NCBI GenBank assembly: GCA_021770445.1
Contig: JAETQY010000013.1
Span: 1-64,000 of the forward strand
Length of the DNA: 64,000 nucleotides
Direction: 5' to 3'
From: Bacillota bacterium
Lineage (GTDB): Bacteria; Bacillota; Clostridia; Oscillospirales; Oscillospiraceae
Below are positions 50,656 through 60,018 of this stretch, in pieces. Numbering within the stretch: position 1 is the stretch's first letter; every line of letters begins with the position of its first letter. The translations under genes were made by a program, and so were the position numbers. A model generated the notes under the pieces. It was not told where the DNA came from. It did no database searches and was given only the letters and a program-made list of their open reading frames with translations.

Positions 50656-51588
50656 ATGGATCTCAAGCGTACCGCTTCCCGCCTGACCGCCTGCCTGCTG
50701 CTGGCTGGCACCCTGATTACTCCCGCCCTGGCCACCTCCGGCACCGTCAACACCGAGGGCAGCTACCTGCGCCTTCGCTCTGAGGCCAGCACCAAAGGCT
50801 CCGTCCTGAGAAACCTGGCCCACAGCACCCAGGTGGAGGTTCTGGAGAAGCTGGACAACGGCTGGTGCCGGGTCTCCTACGATGGCGTGACCGGCTATGT
50901 GTCCGGCCAATACCTCACCCTCTCCGGAGAAGAAGCCGTGGAGGAGGAGGACGCCCCCGAGGCGGAGGAGGCCGCTCCCGAGGCCCAGTCCGACGAGGAG
51001 GAGGCCCCCGCCAATGAGGAGGACGCGCTGTACGTCAAGGTCACCACTGGTACGCTGAACATCCGCTCCGGCCCCAGCACCGACACCGCCAAGGTGGGCA
51101 CCCTCCACGCCGGCCGCGTGGTTCGGGTCCTGGAGGTCCTGGACGGCTGGTACCGCATCGATGAGGGCTGCATCAGCTCCGAGTACGCCGTTCAGGTGGA
51201 CCCCTCCCAGGTCAGCAAGGGCCAGGAGATCGCCGACTACGCCCTCCAGTTCCTGGGTTACCGCTACGTTCATGGCGGCACCTCCCCCAAGGGCTTTGAT
51301 TGCTCCGGCCTCACCACCTATGTGTACAAGCAGTTCGGCTACACCCTGAACCGTACCTGCTCCGGCCAGCTGGACAACGGGACCCCCGTCTCCATGAGCG
51401 AGCTCCAGCCCGGCGACATCGTGATCTTCCGCAAGGGCAACTCCTCCAAGAAGGCCACCCATGTGGGTCTGTACATCGGCAACAACCAGTTTATCCACGC
51501 CTCCACCCCCACCAAGGGCGTGATTATCAGCAAGATGAGCGACTCCTATTACACCTCTGGCTTTGTGGGCGGCCGCCGTATCGTCTGA
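50656..51588 (+). CDS. Secreted NlpC/P60 peptidoglycan endopeptidase with two SH3 domains
   Basis: A 310-residue exported cell-wall hydrolase. The signal peptide is about 1-26 (LTACLLLAGTLITPALA). A first bacterial SH3 domain follows (about 30-90), then an acidic linker of about 35 residues rich in Glu, Ala and Pro. A second SH3 domain comes next (TGTLNIRSGPSTDTAKVGTL). The NlpC/P60 domain (about 200-310) has catalytic Cys in GFDCSGLTTYVY and His in KATHVGLYIG. Such enzymes cut D-Glu-meso-DAP type bonds in peptide stems. The start is ATG 50656 behind AGGAGG, with its own terminator. Confidence 0.94.
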   Translation: MDLKRTASRLTACLLLAGTLITPALATSGTVNTEGSYLRLRSEASTKGSVLRNLAHSTQVEVLEKLDNGWCRVSYDGVTGYVSGQYLTLSGEEAVEEEDAPEAEEAAPEAQSDEEEAPANEEDALYVKVTTGTLNIRSGPSTDTAKVGTLHAGRVVRVLEVLDGWYRIDEGCISSEYAVQVDPSQVSKGQEIADYALQFLGYRYVHGGTSPKGFDCSGLTTYVYKQFGYTLNRTCSGQLDNGTPVSMSELQPGDIVIFRKGNSSKKATHVGLYIGNNQFIHASTPTKGVIISKMSDSYYTSGFVGGRRIV

Positions 51589-51600
51589 GACATAACAAAT

Positions 51601-51622
51601 CCCTCCGGCTCACGCCGGAGGG
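51601..51622 (+). terminator. Terminator of the NlpC/P60 gene
   Basis: CCCTCCGGC, loop TCAC, GCCGGAGGG, then ATCAATTTTAAGTTTTT. Confidence 0.85.
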
Positions 51623-51640
51623 ATCAATTTTAAGTTTTTA

Positions 51641-51671
51641 GGTATTCCCCGCCCGAAGGGCGGGGAATACC
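51641..51671 (-). terminator. Terminator of the YitT gene
   Basis: GGTATTCCCCGCCC and GGGCGGGGAATACC form a perfect 14-bp stem with a 3-base loop. On the minus strand it follows the YitT stop and leads into AAAAAC. Confidence 0.6.
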
Positions 51672-51684
51672 TGTATCTATTCGC

Positions 51685-52563
51685 TTAATCTCTTGGTCTC
51701 CGGTAGAACTTGCCTACCACCCGTTCGGTGCGCAGCACATTGACAAAGGCCTTGGGGTCGGACTGACGGATCTTCCGAGCCAGGGAGCGGACCTCACTGT
51801 CCGACACCACCGAGTAGATCATCACACAGGGGTCCCCGTTGTACAGCCCCACCCCCTCGATGAGGGTAGCGGTATGGTTGGTCTCCTGGATCTGGGCACA
51901 GACGCCGCCAGCACTCTCCCGACCGGTAATGATGAGCAAGGTGGCCCGCCGGCCGTCCGGGTCCAGCATCTTGATGACCTGGGTGGTGGCGTACTGGAAC
52001 AGCATGGAGTACAGGGCCTTGTCCCAGCCAAAGAGCGCGCCCGCGATCCCCAGCATCACCACATTTCCGCACAGAATATAGTTCCAGGCGTCCACATTCT
52101 TCCGCTCCGACAGGGAGATGGCAATAAAATCGGTGCCGCCGCTGGTCACCCGTACCCACAGGCACAGGCAGCCCGCAAAGCCGTTTATCATCCCGCCGAA
52201 GATGCAGATCAGCAGTGTGTCCTCGGTAATGGTCAGCGCGGGCACCAGATCGGTAAAAATACTGGTGAGCACGATGGTCAGGCAGGAGTAGAGGGTAAAC
52301 CGCTTGCCTACCAGCTTATAGCTGATGGCCGCCGGGATGGCGTTCAGGGCCAGATTGATGGGGCCGAAGGGCAGCTCCACCCCGCCGAACTCCAGGGCGC
52401 ACCGCTGGATCAACCGGGTGATGCCGGTAAAGCCGCCGGGGAACAGGTCCCCCGCCGCCACAAAGCTCTTCAGGTTGACGGCCACGATCAGGGAGGACAG
52501 GGTAATCACCGCTACCCGGGTGATAAACTCCTTCAGCCTGGCCTGTTGGTTGGCAGTTGTCAT
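51685..52563 (-). CDS. YitT family membrane protein (DUF2179)
   Basis: A 292-residue membrane protein with five to six hydrophobic segments in the first 200 residues (for example VAVITLSSLIVAVNLKSFVA) and a C-terminal cytoplasmic DUF2179 domain (GVGLYNGDPCVMIYSVVSDS). The glycine-rich motif LFPGGFTGITRLIQ is typical of YitT proteins. Function in the family is not well established. It is the last gene of the minus-strand recA run. Confidence 0.9.
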   Translation of the reverse strand: MTTANQQARLKEFITRVAVITLSSLIVAVNLKSFVAAGDLFPGGFTGITRLIQRCALEFGGVELPFGPINLALNAIPAAISYKLVGKRFTLYSCLTIVLTSIFTDLVPALTITEDTLLICIFGGMINGFAGCLCLWVRVTSGGTDFIAISLSERKNVDAWNYILCGNVVMLGIAGALFGWDKALYSMLFQYATTQVIKMLDPDGRRATLLIITGRESAGGVCAQIQETNHTATLIEGVGLYNGDPCVMIYSVVSDSEVRSLARKIRQSDPKAFVNVLRTERVVGKFYRRPRD

Positions 52564-52576
52564 GGACGCCTCCTCT

Positions 52577-53101
52577 TCATTTGGCCTGGGCCAGAATGTC
52601 CGCGTTCTTCATAAAGTATTCCACCCCGGAGTAGATGGTGGTCAGCACGATCACAGCGGTGCAAATCTCGTTTACCACAGGCGGGATCGGCAGCAGCATG
52701 AGGATGATACACACCATGGTGGCGGCGGTCTTCACCTTGCCCGACCAGCCGGCGGCGATGACCCGGCCCTTGTCGGCGGCCACCATCCGCAGCCCGGACA
52801 CACCGAACTCCCGGACGGCTACGATGAGCAGGGCCCAGGCGGGCATTTGGCCCACCTCCACAAACCACAGCATGGCGGCAAACACCAAGCACTTGTCGGC
52901 GAGAGGGTCCATAAACTTGCCGAAGTCGGTGATCTGGTTGTAGTGCCGGGCGATGTAGCCGTCCAGGGTGTCGGTGATGCTGGCGGCGGCGAAGATGGCC
53001 AGGGCCCAGTAGTTGGCGCAGGGCACGTCCAGGTACAGCACCAGCAGGAAGGCAGGGATCATCACCACCCGGAGGATGGTCAGCTTATTGGCGGTATTCA
53101 T
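52577..53101 (-). CDS. pgsA: CDP-diacylglycerol-glycerol-3-phosphate 3-phosphatidyltransferase
   Basis: A 174-residue membrane enzyme making phosphatidylglycerol phosphate. It opens with ANKLTILRVVMIPAFLLVLY and has the CDP-alcohol phosphotransferase motif as DTLDGYIARHYNQITDFGKFMDP, split here, with all conserved Asp residues (D-x2-DG-x2-AR-x8-G-x3-D-x3-D). It lies 15 bases after rimO and 13 before YitT. Confidence 0.94.
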   Translation of the reverse strand: MNTANKLTILRVVMIPAFLLVLYLDVPCANYWALAIFAAASITDTLDGYIARHYNQITDFGKFMDPLADKCLVFAAMLWFVEVGQMPAWALLIVAVREFGVSGLRMVAADKGRVIAAGWSGKVKTAATMVCIILMLLPIPPVVNEICTAVIVLTTIYSGVEYFMKNADILAQAK

Positions 53102-53116
53102 GGCAGTTTACCTCTA

Positions 53117-54442
53117 TTATTCCTCAATTTCACCGGTCAAGTCCCCGTCGGAAACCCCGGTGATGCGCACATTGACAAACTCCCCCGCGGGGACCACCCC
53201 GGCGGCGGTAAAGAGCACTCGGCCGTCGATATCCACTGAGTCGGCGTAGGTGCGGCCGGCGTAACAGCCCTCGGCAGGGTCGAAGCCCTCGCACAGGACC
53301 TCCATCACCGTGCCCAGCCGCGCCTCGTTGTACTCGTCCATAATCCGGGACTGGAGGTCCACCACCAGCTCCACCCGGCGCTCGGCGGTGTCCGGGTCCA
53401 CCTGGTCCTCCATTTTGGCGGCCAGGGTACCCTCCTCCGGGGAGAACCGGAACACCCCCACCCGCTGGAGCCTCTGCTCCCGGAGAAAGGCGCACAGCTC
53501 CTCGAACTCCGCCTCCCCCTCGCCGGGCAGGCCGCAGATCAGGGAGGTGCGGAGCACCACGTCTGGCATGGCGGTCCGGAGCTTGGCAAACAACGCCTCC
53601 AGCTCCGCCCGGGTGTTCCTCCGGCGCATAGCCTTCAAAATACCGTCGTTGCAGTGCTGGATGGGGATGTCCAGGTAGTGGAGCACCTTGGGCTCGCTGG
53701 CAATCACGTCGATCAGCTCGTCGGTGATGGCCTCCGGGTACAGGTAGTGCAGGCGAATCCAGTGGAAATCAAGTTTACATAACTCTCGCACCAGCCGGGC
53801 CAGGGAGGTTTTCGGCTCCAGGTCCAGCCCGTACCGGGTGATGTCCTGGGCGATGACGATGAGCTCCCTCACCCCGGAGGCGGCCAGCTTCTCGGCCTCG
53901 GCCAGCAGGGCCTCCAGGGAGCGGCTTCTGTAGCGGCCCCGCAATTTCGGGATGATGCAGAAGGCACAGCCGTTGGAGCAGCCTTCGGCAATTTTCAGGT
54001 AGGCGGTATAGGGCGGCGTGGTGACAAGGCGCGCCCCGTCCTCATAGGTACGGTGGATGTCGCCAAAATATTCCGGCTTCTCCCCCGCCATCAGCTCCTC
54101 CACGGCGGACACCACGTCGGTGTAGCTCCCGGTGCCCAGCAGGCCATCCACCTCGGGCAGCTCTGCCCGGATGTCGTCGGGGTAGCGCTGGCTGAGACAG
54201 CCCGTCACCAGCAGCTTTTTCAGCTTCCCGGCCTGTTTCAGTCCGGCCAGCTCCAGAATGTTGTCGATAGCCTCGCTCTTGGCCGACTCGATGAAGCCGC
54301 AGGTGTTCAGCACCGCCACGTCGGCCCCCTCCGGGTCTCCCGTGACGGTGTGTCCCGCCGCCCGGGTTAGTGCCATCATCTGCTCGGTGTTCACCAGATT
54401 TTTGGCGCAGCCCAGGGAAATGAACGCGATTCGATATGGCAT
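53117..54442 (-). CDS. rimO: Ribosomal protein S12 methylthiotransferase RimO
   Basis: A 441-residue radical SAM enzyme adding a methylthio group to Asp89 of ribosomal protein S12. The N-terminal UPF0004 domain has SLGCAKNLVNTE plus two more Cys for an auxiliary cluster. The radical SAM triad is CSNGCAFC. The C-terminal TRAM domain (about 375-441) ends the protein. Its place before pgsA is common in Firmicutes. Confidence 0.95.
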   Translation of the reverse strand: MPYRIAFISLGCAKNLVNTEQMMALTRAAGHTVTGDPEGADVAVLNTCGFIESAKSEAIDNILELAGLKQAGKLKKLLVTGCLSQRYPDDIRAELPEVDGLLGTGSYTDVVSAVEELMAGEKPEYFGDIHRTYEDGARLVTTPPYTAYLKIAEGCSNGCAFCIIPKLRGRYRSRSLEALLAEAEKLAASGVRELIVIAQDITRYGLDLEPKTSLARLVRELCKLDFHWIRLHYLYPEAITDELIDVIASEPKVLHYLDIPIQHCNDGILKAMRRRNTRAELEALFAKLRTAMPDVVLRTSLICGLPGEGEAEFEELCAFLREQRLQRVGVFRFSPEEGTLAAKMEDQVDPDTAERRVELVVDLQSRIMDEYNEARLGTVMEVLCEGFDPAEGCYAGRTYADSVDIDGRVLFTAAGVVPAGEFVNVRITGVSDGDLTGEIEE

Positions 54443-54463
54443 ATTCCTAACTCCTATGTGAAA

Positions 54464-54823
54464 TTACGGCTTAAGGACTTTGAGCGCGCCGTCCTTTCGC
54501 TCCACCGCCTCTGTCACCGCCAGCGGGAAAGGCCCCCAGCCTAGTTCCAGACGAATATACTGGTCATAATTGTCCTCCTCCAGCTTCCCGACCGCCTCAA
54601 AACTGCGGTATTTCACGCCAAAGGGCGGCGGGAATGCCTGCCAGTTTTCGCACTCCACCACCTGGACAACGTCATATTCCGGGGCGCTGCGCCCCAAGTA
54701 GCTGCGGGCCGTCCGTTCCGCCATCCAGGCGGGGCCGGGGCTGAGATTCCAGATGGCAAGGGCGGCGATCACGACGGCCACACAGCACAACAGGATCAAC
54801 GCGGCTTTTTTTACTCGTCCCAT
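54464..54823 (-). CDS. Hypothetical single-pass membrane protein
   Basis: A 119-residue protein with a basic start, one transmembrane segment (AALILLCCVAVVIAALAIW) and an 85-residue outer domain (ESVDVVQVV-like strand, then GVKYRSFEAVGKLEEDNYDQ). I do not recognise the family. Its start overlaps the recX end by 13 bases, so it is translated with recX. Confidence 0.6.
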   Translation of the reverse strand: MGRVKKAALILLCCVAVVIAALAIWNLSPGPAWMAERTARSYLGRSAPEYDVVQVVECENWQAFPPPFGVKYRSFEAVGKLEEDNYDQYIRLELGWGPFPLAVTEAVERKDGALKVLKP

Positions 54824-55431
54824 GACCTTTCCTCTCTATACCGCTCCAGCGCCGCCGAGATTTCCTCCCAGCCGTAGCCCCGGCGGGCCAGGGCGTCGGA
54901 GGCCCTTTTGATCTCCTTCGGGTCGCGGCTTCCCTTGAGCTTCTTCTCTAAGAAGGCGTTGATGGCCTCGGAATTGTCCTCGATCTGGCCCAGCGCCTCG
55001 TCCCACAGCTCCCGGGGGACCCCCCGGCGGTAGAGCTCGTCCCGGAGCTTCCGCTCCCCGAAGCCCTTGGCGGCGTAGTGACGGACGATCCGCCCGGCGT
55101 ACTCCGCCTCATTGAGATAGCCCAGCTCCTCCAGCCGGTCGCAGATGGCCTCGGCCTCCTCCTGGGAGGCCTCCCACTCCAACAGCTTCCGCCCCAGTTC
55201 CTTTCGGGACTGGGGTTTTCGCATCAGCAGCTCGATGGCTTTCCTCTTCCACTCTCCCCGGCGGGCGGCTTCCTGGAGGCGCTCCGCCTCCTCATCGGAC
55301 AGCTCCCGACCGGCGTAGAGAGCGAAGTCCACCACCTCGCCCTCGCCGATCCGGAGAATGGAGCCATCCTCCAGCACCGCCAGCCAGCGGCCCTCCACAT
55401 GCTTGGAGGGTTTCAGCTCCTGGATGACCAT
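54811..55431 (-). CDS. recX: Regulatory protein RecX
   Basis: A 206-residue all-helical protein that caps and modulates RecA filaments. It has the three-repeat architecture: KAIELLMRKPQSRKELGRKL, YLNEAEYAGRIVRHYAAKGF and RASDALARRGYGWEEISAAL. The start directly follows the recA stop (ATG 55431), the usual recA-recX coupling. Confidence 0.92.
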   Translation of the reverse strand: MVIQELKPSKHVEGRWLAVLEDGSILRIGEGEVVDFALYAGRELSDEEAERLQEAARRGEWKRKAIELLMRKPQSRKELGRKLLEWEASQEEAEAICDRLEELGYLNEAEYAGRIVRHYAAKGFGERKLRDELYRRGVPRELWDEALGQIEDNSEAINAFLEKKLKGSRDPKEIKRASDALARRGYGWEEISAALERYREERSWDE

Positions 55432-56541
55432 TTACCCCTCACCGTCATCAAAGTCATCGGCGGACACGTCCACCGCCCGGCCGGCGGCTTTGGCGGCCAC
55501 CTGGGACTGCTTGCTCATCAGCTTGAAGGCGTTGGCCCGGACCTCGGCCTCCACCTTGTCGGCCACATCAGGGTTGTCCTTCAAATACTGCTTGGCGGCG
55601 TCCCGGCCCTGGCCGATACGGGTCTCCCCCATGGCAAACCAGGAGCCCGACTTCTGGATGATGTCCAGCTTGACCGCCAGGTCCACCAGCTCGCCCCACT
55701 TGGAGATGCCCTCGCCGTAGAGGATATCGAACTCCGCCTCCCGGAAGGGAGGGGCCACCTTGTTCTTGACGATCTTGGCGCGGGTTCGGTTACCGATGAT
55801 CTCAGAGCCACTCTTGATGGCCTCGACCCGCCGCACGTCGATGCGGACGGAGGCGTAGAATTTCAGCGCCCGGCCGCCGGTGGTGACCTCCGGATTGCCG
55901 TACATCACTCCCACCTTCTCCCGAAGCTGGTTGATGAAGATGACGATGCAGTTGGTCTTGGCGATGGAACCAGCCAGTTTGCGCAGGGCCTGGCTCATGA
56001 GCCGGGCCAGCAGGCCCACGTGGCTGTCTCCCATGTCGCCCTCGATCTCCGCCCGGGGGGTCAGGGCGGCCACAGAGTCCACCACCACCACGTCGATGGC
56101 GCCGGAGCGGACCAATGCCTCGCAGATCTCCAGCCCCTGTTCACCGGTGTCTGGCTGGGAGATGAGCATGGAGTCGATATCCACCCCCAGGGCCCGGGCA
56201 TAGCTGGGGTCCAGGGCGTGCTCGGCGTCGATGAAGGCCACCTCGCCCCCCCGCTTCTGGGCCTCGGCCACGATGTGCAGGGCCAGGGTGGTCTTACCGG
56301 AAGACTCGGGGCCGTAGACCTCGATGATGCGCCCCTTGGGCACACCGCCGATACCCAGGGCGATGTCCAGAGACAGGGAACCGGTGGGGATGGCGTCCAC
56401 CACCACGCCGGTGTTCTCCCCCAGGCGCATGATGGAGCCCTTGCCGTAGGTCCGCTCGATCTGGGCCATAGCGGTCTCCAGCGCCTTCTTCTTATCGGAG
56501 GCCGGCGCGGCCGACTCGATCATGGGTTTCTTCTGTGCCAT
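55432..56541 (-). CDS. recA: Recombinase RecA
   Basis: A 369-residue ATP-dependent strand exchange protein, central to homologous recombination and the SOS response. It has Walker [13 protein letters not shown], the core [20 protein letters not shown], loop L2 around [20 protein letters not shown] and an acidic C-terminus. ATG 56541 was chosen over one 9 bases upstream because AAAGGA is then well placed. No intein or insertion is present. recX follows at once. I did not find a clear LexA box in the short leader. Confidence 0.97.
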   Translation of the reverse strand: MAQKKPMIESAAPASDKKKALETAMAQIERTYGKGSIMRLGENTGVVVDAIPTGSLSLDIALGIGGVPKGRIIEVYGPESSGKTTLALHIVAEAQKRGGEVAFIDAEHALDPSYARALGVDIDSMLISQPDTGEQGLEICEALVRSGAIDVVVVDSVAALTPRAEIEGDMGDSHVGLLARLMSQALRKLAGSIAKTNCIVIFINQLREKVGVMYGNPEVTTGGRALKFYASVRIDVRRVEAIKSGSEIIGNRTRAKIVKNKVAPPFREAEFDILYGEGISKWGELVDLAVKLDIIQKSGSWFAMGETRIGQGRDAAKQYLKDNPDVADKVEAEVRANAFKLMSKQSQVAAKAAGRAVDVSADDFDDGEG

Positions 56542-56631
56542 GTCAATCATCCTTTCCCGCCGGCGGCTCAGGGCCCCCGGCCTCTTGCTGTCCCATATAT
56601 TACTCTTTTAACTGTCCGATAAACCGTACTT

Positions 56632-57495
56632 TTAGTTGTTGACCGTTCCCTCCACCACGCGCAGGATGTTCTGGGTGTCCGGGAGGACCTTGATGTCCTC
56701 GTAGCCGTTCTCCTCCAGAATGTCCTCCACGGCGGCGGCCTGGCCGATGCCCACCTCAAAAATCAGGGTGCCTCCCAGCCGCAGGGCGGGCTTCCACTTG
56801 GCCGCGATGGCCCGGTAGTAGTCCAAGCCGTCCTGGCCCCCGTCCAGGGCCATCCGGGGCTCGTAGTCCCGCACGGAGATATCCAGCGCCTCAATGTCCA
56901 CCGTGGGTATGTAAGGGGGGTTGCACACGATGGCGTCAAAGTCCCACAGGGTGGAACTGGGATTCTCCAGTGCATCTACCGACAGACAGGTCACCCGGGC
57001 ATTGAGCTCGTTGCGGCGGACGTTCTGCTTGCACACCCGCAGGGCCCCCTCGGATAGCTCGCCCAGCACCACCCGGCACTCGGGGGCGTTGGCGGCGATG
57101 GCCAGCCCCACACAGCCGCTGCCGGCGCACAGGTCCAGCACCCTGGCCTCCTCGCCGGACTCCCGGGCCTTGAGGATGCCCCGCTCCGCCAGCAGCTCGG
57201 TGTCCAACCGGGGGATGAGCACGTCCCGGGAGATGTCCAGGGGCAGGCCATAGAACTCCCACTCCCCGATAATGTAGGCCACCGGTTCCCCCGCCAGACG
57301 GCGCTGGACCAGGTCCTCCACCCTCTGCTCCATCTCCCTGGAGACGTAGAGGGACATATCCCGGTAGAACTGCTCCCGGCTCTTGTCGGCGGCGAAGCAG
57401 ATAATCTCTCGGGCCTCCAGCTGGGCCGACTCCACCCCCGCCTTCTTCAGCCGGGCACGGGTGTCCAGGAATAGGTTGTTGTATGTGGTGGCCAT
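56632..57495 (-). CDS. prmC: Release factor glutamine methyltransferase PrmC
   Basis: A 287-residue SAM-dependent enzyme that methylates the Gln of the GGQ motif in release factors RF1 and RF2. It has the helical N-terminal domain, the SAM loop VLDLCAGSGCVGLAIA and the catalytic VCNPPYIPT. It lies 22 bases after the DUF1385 gene, a common pair in Clostridia, and about 90 bases before recA. Confidence 0.94.
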   Translation of the reverse strand: MATTYNNLFLDTRARLKKAGVESAQLEAREIICFAADKSREQFYRDMSLYVSREMEQRVEDLVQRRLAGEPVAYIIGEWEFYGLPLDISRDVLIPRLDTELLAERGILKARESGEEARVLDLCAGSGCVGLAIAANAPECRVVLGELSEGALRVCKQNVRRNELNARVTCLSVDALENPSSTLWDFDAIVCNPPYIPTVDIEALDISVRDYEPRMALDGGQDGLDYYRAIAAKWKPALRLGGTLIFEVGIGQAAAVEDILEENGYEDIKVLPDTQNILRVVEGTVNN

Positions 57496-57517
57496 TCATA
57501 TCTCCCCTAATTATGAT

Positions 57518-58495
57518 TTACCATTCATCCTCGCCCCTGACCTCGGGCAGTACCAGCTCTAGGGCTTTGATCCCCACCTCGATCATGGAGTCGTCGGGCT
57601 CAAAGGTGGTAAAGTTTTGCAGCCACAGCCCGGGCGCGATAAAGAACCGGGTGATGGGGCCGTCGTGGCGGCCGGCCCAGCGGTTGATCTCATAGCTAAT
57701 CCCCACGATGAGGGGCAGCATGGCCAGGTGGGCCAGAAAACGCAGGATCACGTTATACACCGGCCAGATGGCAAAGACCACGGTGGACACCAGGATGGAG
57801 ATAGCAATCACCATAAACAGAAAGCTGGTCCCGCACCGGGGGTGGTGCCGGGGCTGGACGCGCACGTTCTCCACCGTGAGAGGCAGGCCGGCCTCGTAGC
57901 AGAAGATGGTCTTATGCTCCGCTCCGTGGTAGGAAAAGACCCGCTTCATCTCCCCCATATGGGAGCACAGGGCCAGGTAGGCCACGAAAATCAGAATCTT
58001 CAAAAGGCTCTCTGTCAGATTCCGGGCCAGCATGTTCCCCGGAAGCACCACGTTGACCACCCCGCCCAGCAGGGTGGGCAGGAAGAAAAACAGCCCGATG
58101 GACATGCCTACCCCCAGGATCACCGCCAAGGTGGTGATGAGGGCGGTAAACTTTTCGGTGCCCAGCTTGTCGTTGAGCCAGGCCTCAAATTTAGAGGGCT
58201 CCTCTTCCTCCTCCTCCCCGTCCTCGGGGAAGAACTCGGCGGAGTACATCAGGGCGGTGACGCCGTTGTACATGGAGTCGGCGAAGTTCACCACCCCCCG
58301 GATGAGGGGCCAGCCCAGAATGGGGTACTTGTCCTTGATGAACCTGAGCTCCTTCTCCTGGACCTCCAGCTCACCGTCCGGCTTGCGGACCACCACGGCC
58401 TGCTTTTTAGGACCGCGCATCATGATCCCCTCAATGAGGGCCTGTCCTCCACACATGGTCTTGAATTTGGGGCATTGGCAATTTTGCTTGGACAT
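57518..58495 (-). CDS. DUF1385 family membrane protein
   Basis: A 325-residue protein. It starts with a Cys-rich segment (CQCPKFKTMCGGQALIEGIM) and the family motif MMRGPKKQAVVVRKPDG. It then has about four transmembrane segments, with FSYHGAEHKTIFCYEAG and RHHPRCGTSFLFMV between them; the conserved His and Cys suggest metal binding. Function is unknown. It is paired with prmC, as in many Firmicutes. Confidence 0.9.
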   Translation of the reverse strand: MSKQNCQCPKFKTMCGGQALIEGIMMRGPKKQAVVVRKPDGELEVQEKELRFIKDKYPILGWPLIRGVVNFADSMYNGVTALMYSAEFFPEDGEEEEEEPSKFEAWLNDKLGTEKFTALITTLAVILGVGMSIGLFFFLPTLLGGVVNVVLPGNMLARNLTESLLKILIFVAYLALCSHMGEMKRVFSYHGAEHKTIFCYEAGLPLTVENVRVQPRHHPRCGTSFLFMVIAISILVSTVVFAIWPVYNVILRFLAHLAMLPLIVGISYEINRWAGRHDGPITRFFIAPGLWLQNFTTFEPDDSMIEVGIKALELVLPEVRGEDEW

Positions 58496-58540
58496 TCGGG
58501 TTCTCCTTTGGATTTCTTAAATATTGTAACAAAATACGGG

Positions 58541-59968
58541 CTAATTTTCAACTGGCAGCCGGATGGTCACCTGGAAGCCGCCGCCCTCGGCGTTGCCCAC
58601 CTCCAGCCTTCCATCATGGCGGGTGATGATCTCCTCGCACACGGCCAGGCCGATGCCGGACCCCCGGGCCTTGGAGCTGCCCTTGTAGAACTTGTTCTTC
58701 AGGAAGGGCAGCTCCTCCTCCGGGGCGCCCGGGCCGTAGTCCCGGATGCGGATGACGGCCTCGTCCCCCTCCTGGAAGAGAGTGACCAGGATCCGCTTGC
58801 CGGCCCCGCCGTGCTTAGCCGCGTTGTCCAGCAGGTTGCAGAACACCTGCCTCAGCCGGTGGGGGTCTCCGGAGATGGGCAGCATCTCCTCCGGGCCGTC
58901 CTGATACTCCAGGGTGATGCCCTCCTTGCGGAAGAACTCGGTATAGGTATAGACGGCGTCCTCCAGCTCCGCCTTCAGGTCCAGGGGCTCCACCGACAGG
59001 GTGAAGCGGCCATCCTCGATGCGGGAGAACTCCAGCAGCTCCTCTACCATATTGCCCAACCGTTTGGACTCAGACACGATGATACCCATGCCCTTCTTGA
59101 TGTCGCCGGCGGAACGGCACTCCCCGTTCTGGATGGTCTCCGCCCAGCCGGTAATGGCTGTCAGCGGGGTGCGCAGCTCGTGGGAGACGGAGGAGATGAA
59201 CTCGCTCTGGGTCTTTTCCGCCTGGGCGATCTTGATGGACATATCGTTGATGGCGTTTGTCAGCTCCCCGATCTCATCATCGAACTTTTTCTCGATCTGT
59301 ACCCCGTAGCTGCCGTCGGCGATGACTTTGGTGATCTCGGTAATGGCGGCCAGAGGCTCTACAATGGAGCGGACGAAGTAGAGATTGGAGAAGTACACCA
59401 TGGCGAAAATGGCCAGGGCGATGGCGGTGATGACCGTCATGGTAAAGATAAACTGCCGGTCGATGCGGGACAGAGAGGTGACATAGCGGATGACCCCCAC
59501 CACCTCCCCCTGGTAGATCACCGGGCTGGAGGCGGCCAGGATGCGCTCCCCGGTGTCCGGGTCCCGCCCCCGCCAGGGGCTGGCCGTCCGCTCGTTCAGG
59601 GCCTTCTGGATGTCCGGGGTGCTGGGGGTGGAGCCGGCGGTGAGGTCGTTGCCTGAGTAGAGCACCGCGCCGGTGGTATCCAAAAATTGCAGCTCCAGCC
59701 GGCTCTTGTCCTCGTAGCTGTTCACCGTCTGCTGGGCGGCCGCCCGGTAGTCGGAGCGGGTGTACATGCGGAAGCCGTTGGCCGAGGAGGTGGCCTTGCG
59801 CTCCAGGTCGTCCGCCGTGCCGCCGTAGTAGTAGCTGTAGAGCATGGCGGCAAAGGCCCCCACCGCCAGGGCCAGGATCAGCAGCACAATGGCCACGCTG
59901 TTCACCAGCCACCGGCGCCGGATGCCTCGGATTTTCACCTGGTCCTGTAATCTTGTGGGCTTGGCCAT
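58541..59968 (-). CDS. Sensor histidine kinase
   Basis: A 475-residue membrane kinase: TM1 about 20-45, an extracellular PAS-like sensor (46-172), TM2 about 173-197, HAMP, HisKA with His263 (SSVSHELRTPLT) and an HATPase domain with the N box (NLLDNAAKHG) and G boxes (GPGAPEEE, GSGIGLAV). The layout resembles PhoR/ResE/WalK-type kinases. It lies 50 bases after its response regulator. The signal is unknown. Confidence 0.93.
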   Translation of the reverse strand: MAKPTRLQDQVKIRGIRRRWLVNSVAIVLLILALAVGAFAAMLYSYYYGGTADDLERKATSSANGFRMYTRSDYRAAAQQTVNSYEDKSRLELQFLDTTGAVLYSGNDLTAGSTPSTPDIQKALNERTASPWRGRDPDTGERILAASSPVIYQGEVVGVIRYVTSLSRIDRQFIFTMTVITAIALAIFAMVYFSNLYFVRSIVEPLAAITEITKVIADGSYGVQIEKKFDDEIGELTNAINDMSIKIAQAEKTQSEFISSVSHELRTPLTAITGWAETIQNGECRSAGDIKKGMGIIVSESKRLGNMVEELLEFSRIEDGRFTLSVEPLDLKAELEDAVYTYTEFFRKEGITLEYQDGPEEMLPISGDPHRLRQVFCNLLDNAAKHGGAGKRILVTLFQEGDEAVIRIRDYGPGAPEEELPFLKNKFYKGSSKARGSGIGLAVCEEIITRHDGRLEVGNAEGGGFQVTIRLPVEN

Positions 59969-60018
59969 CGCACATTCACCTGCCTTCCCAGAATATCTGT
60001 ATCCTCGCCGTCAGAGGG

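Noticed and set aside
54464-54823. Lipoprotein call for the protein after recX
   Set aside because: The Cys pair in the hydrophobic segment (LLCCVAVV) lies in the middle of the helix without a lipobox, so it is a membrane anchor.
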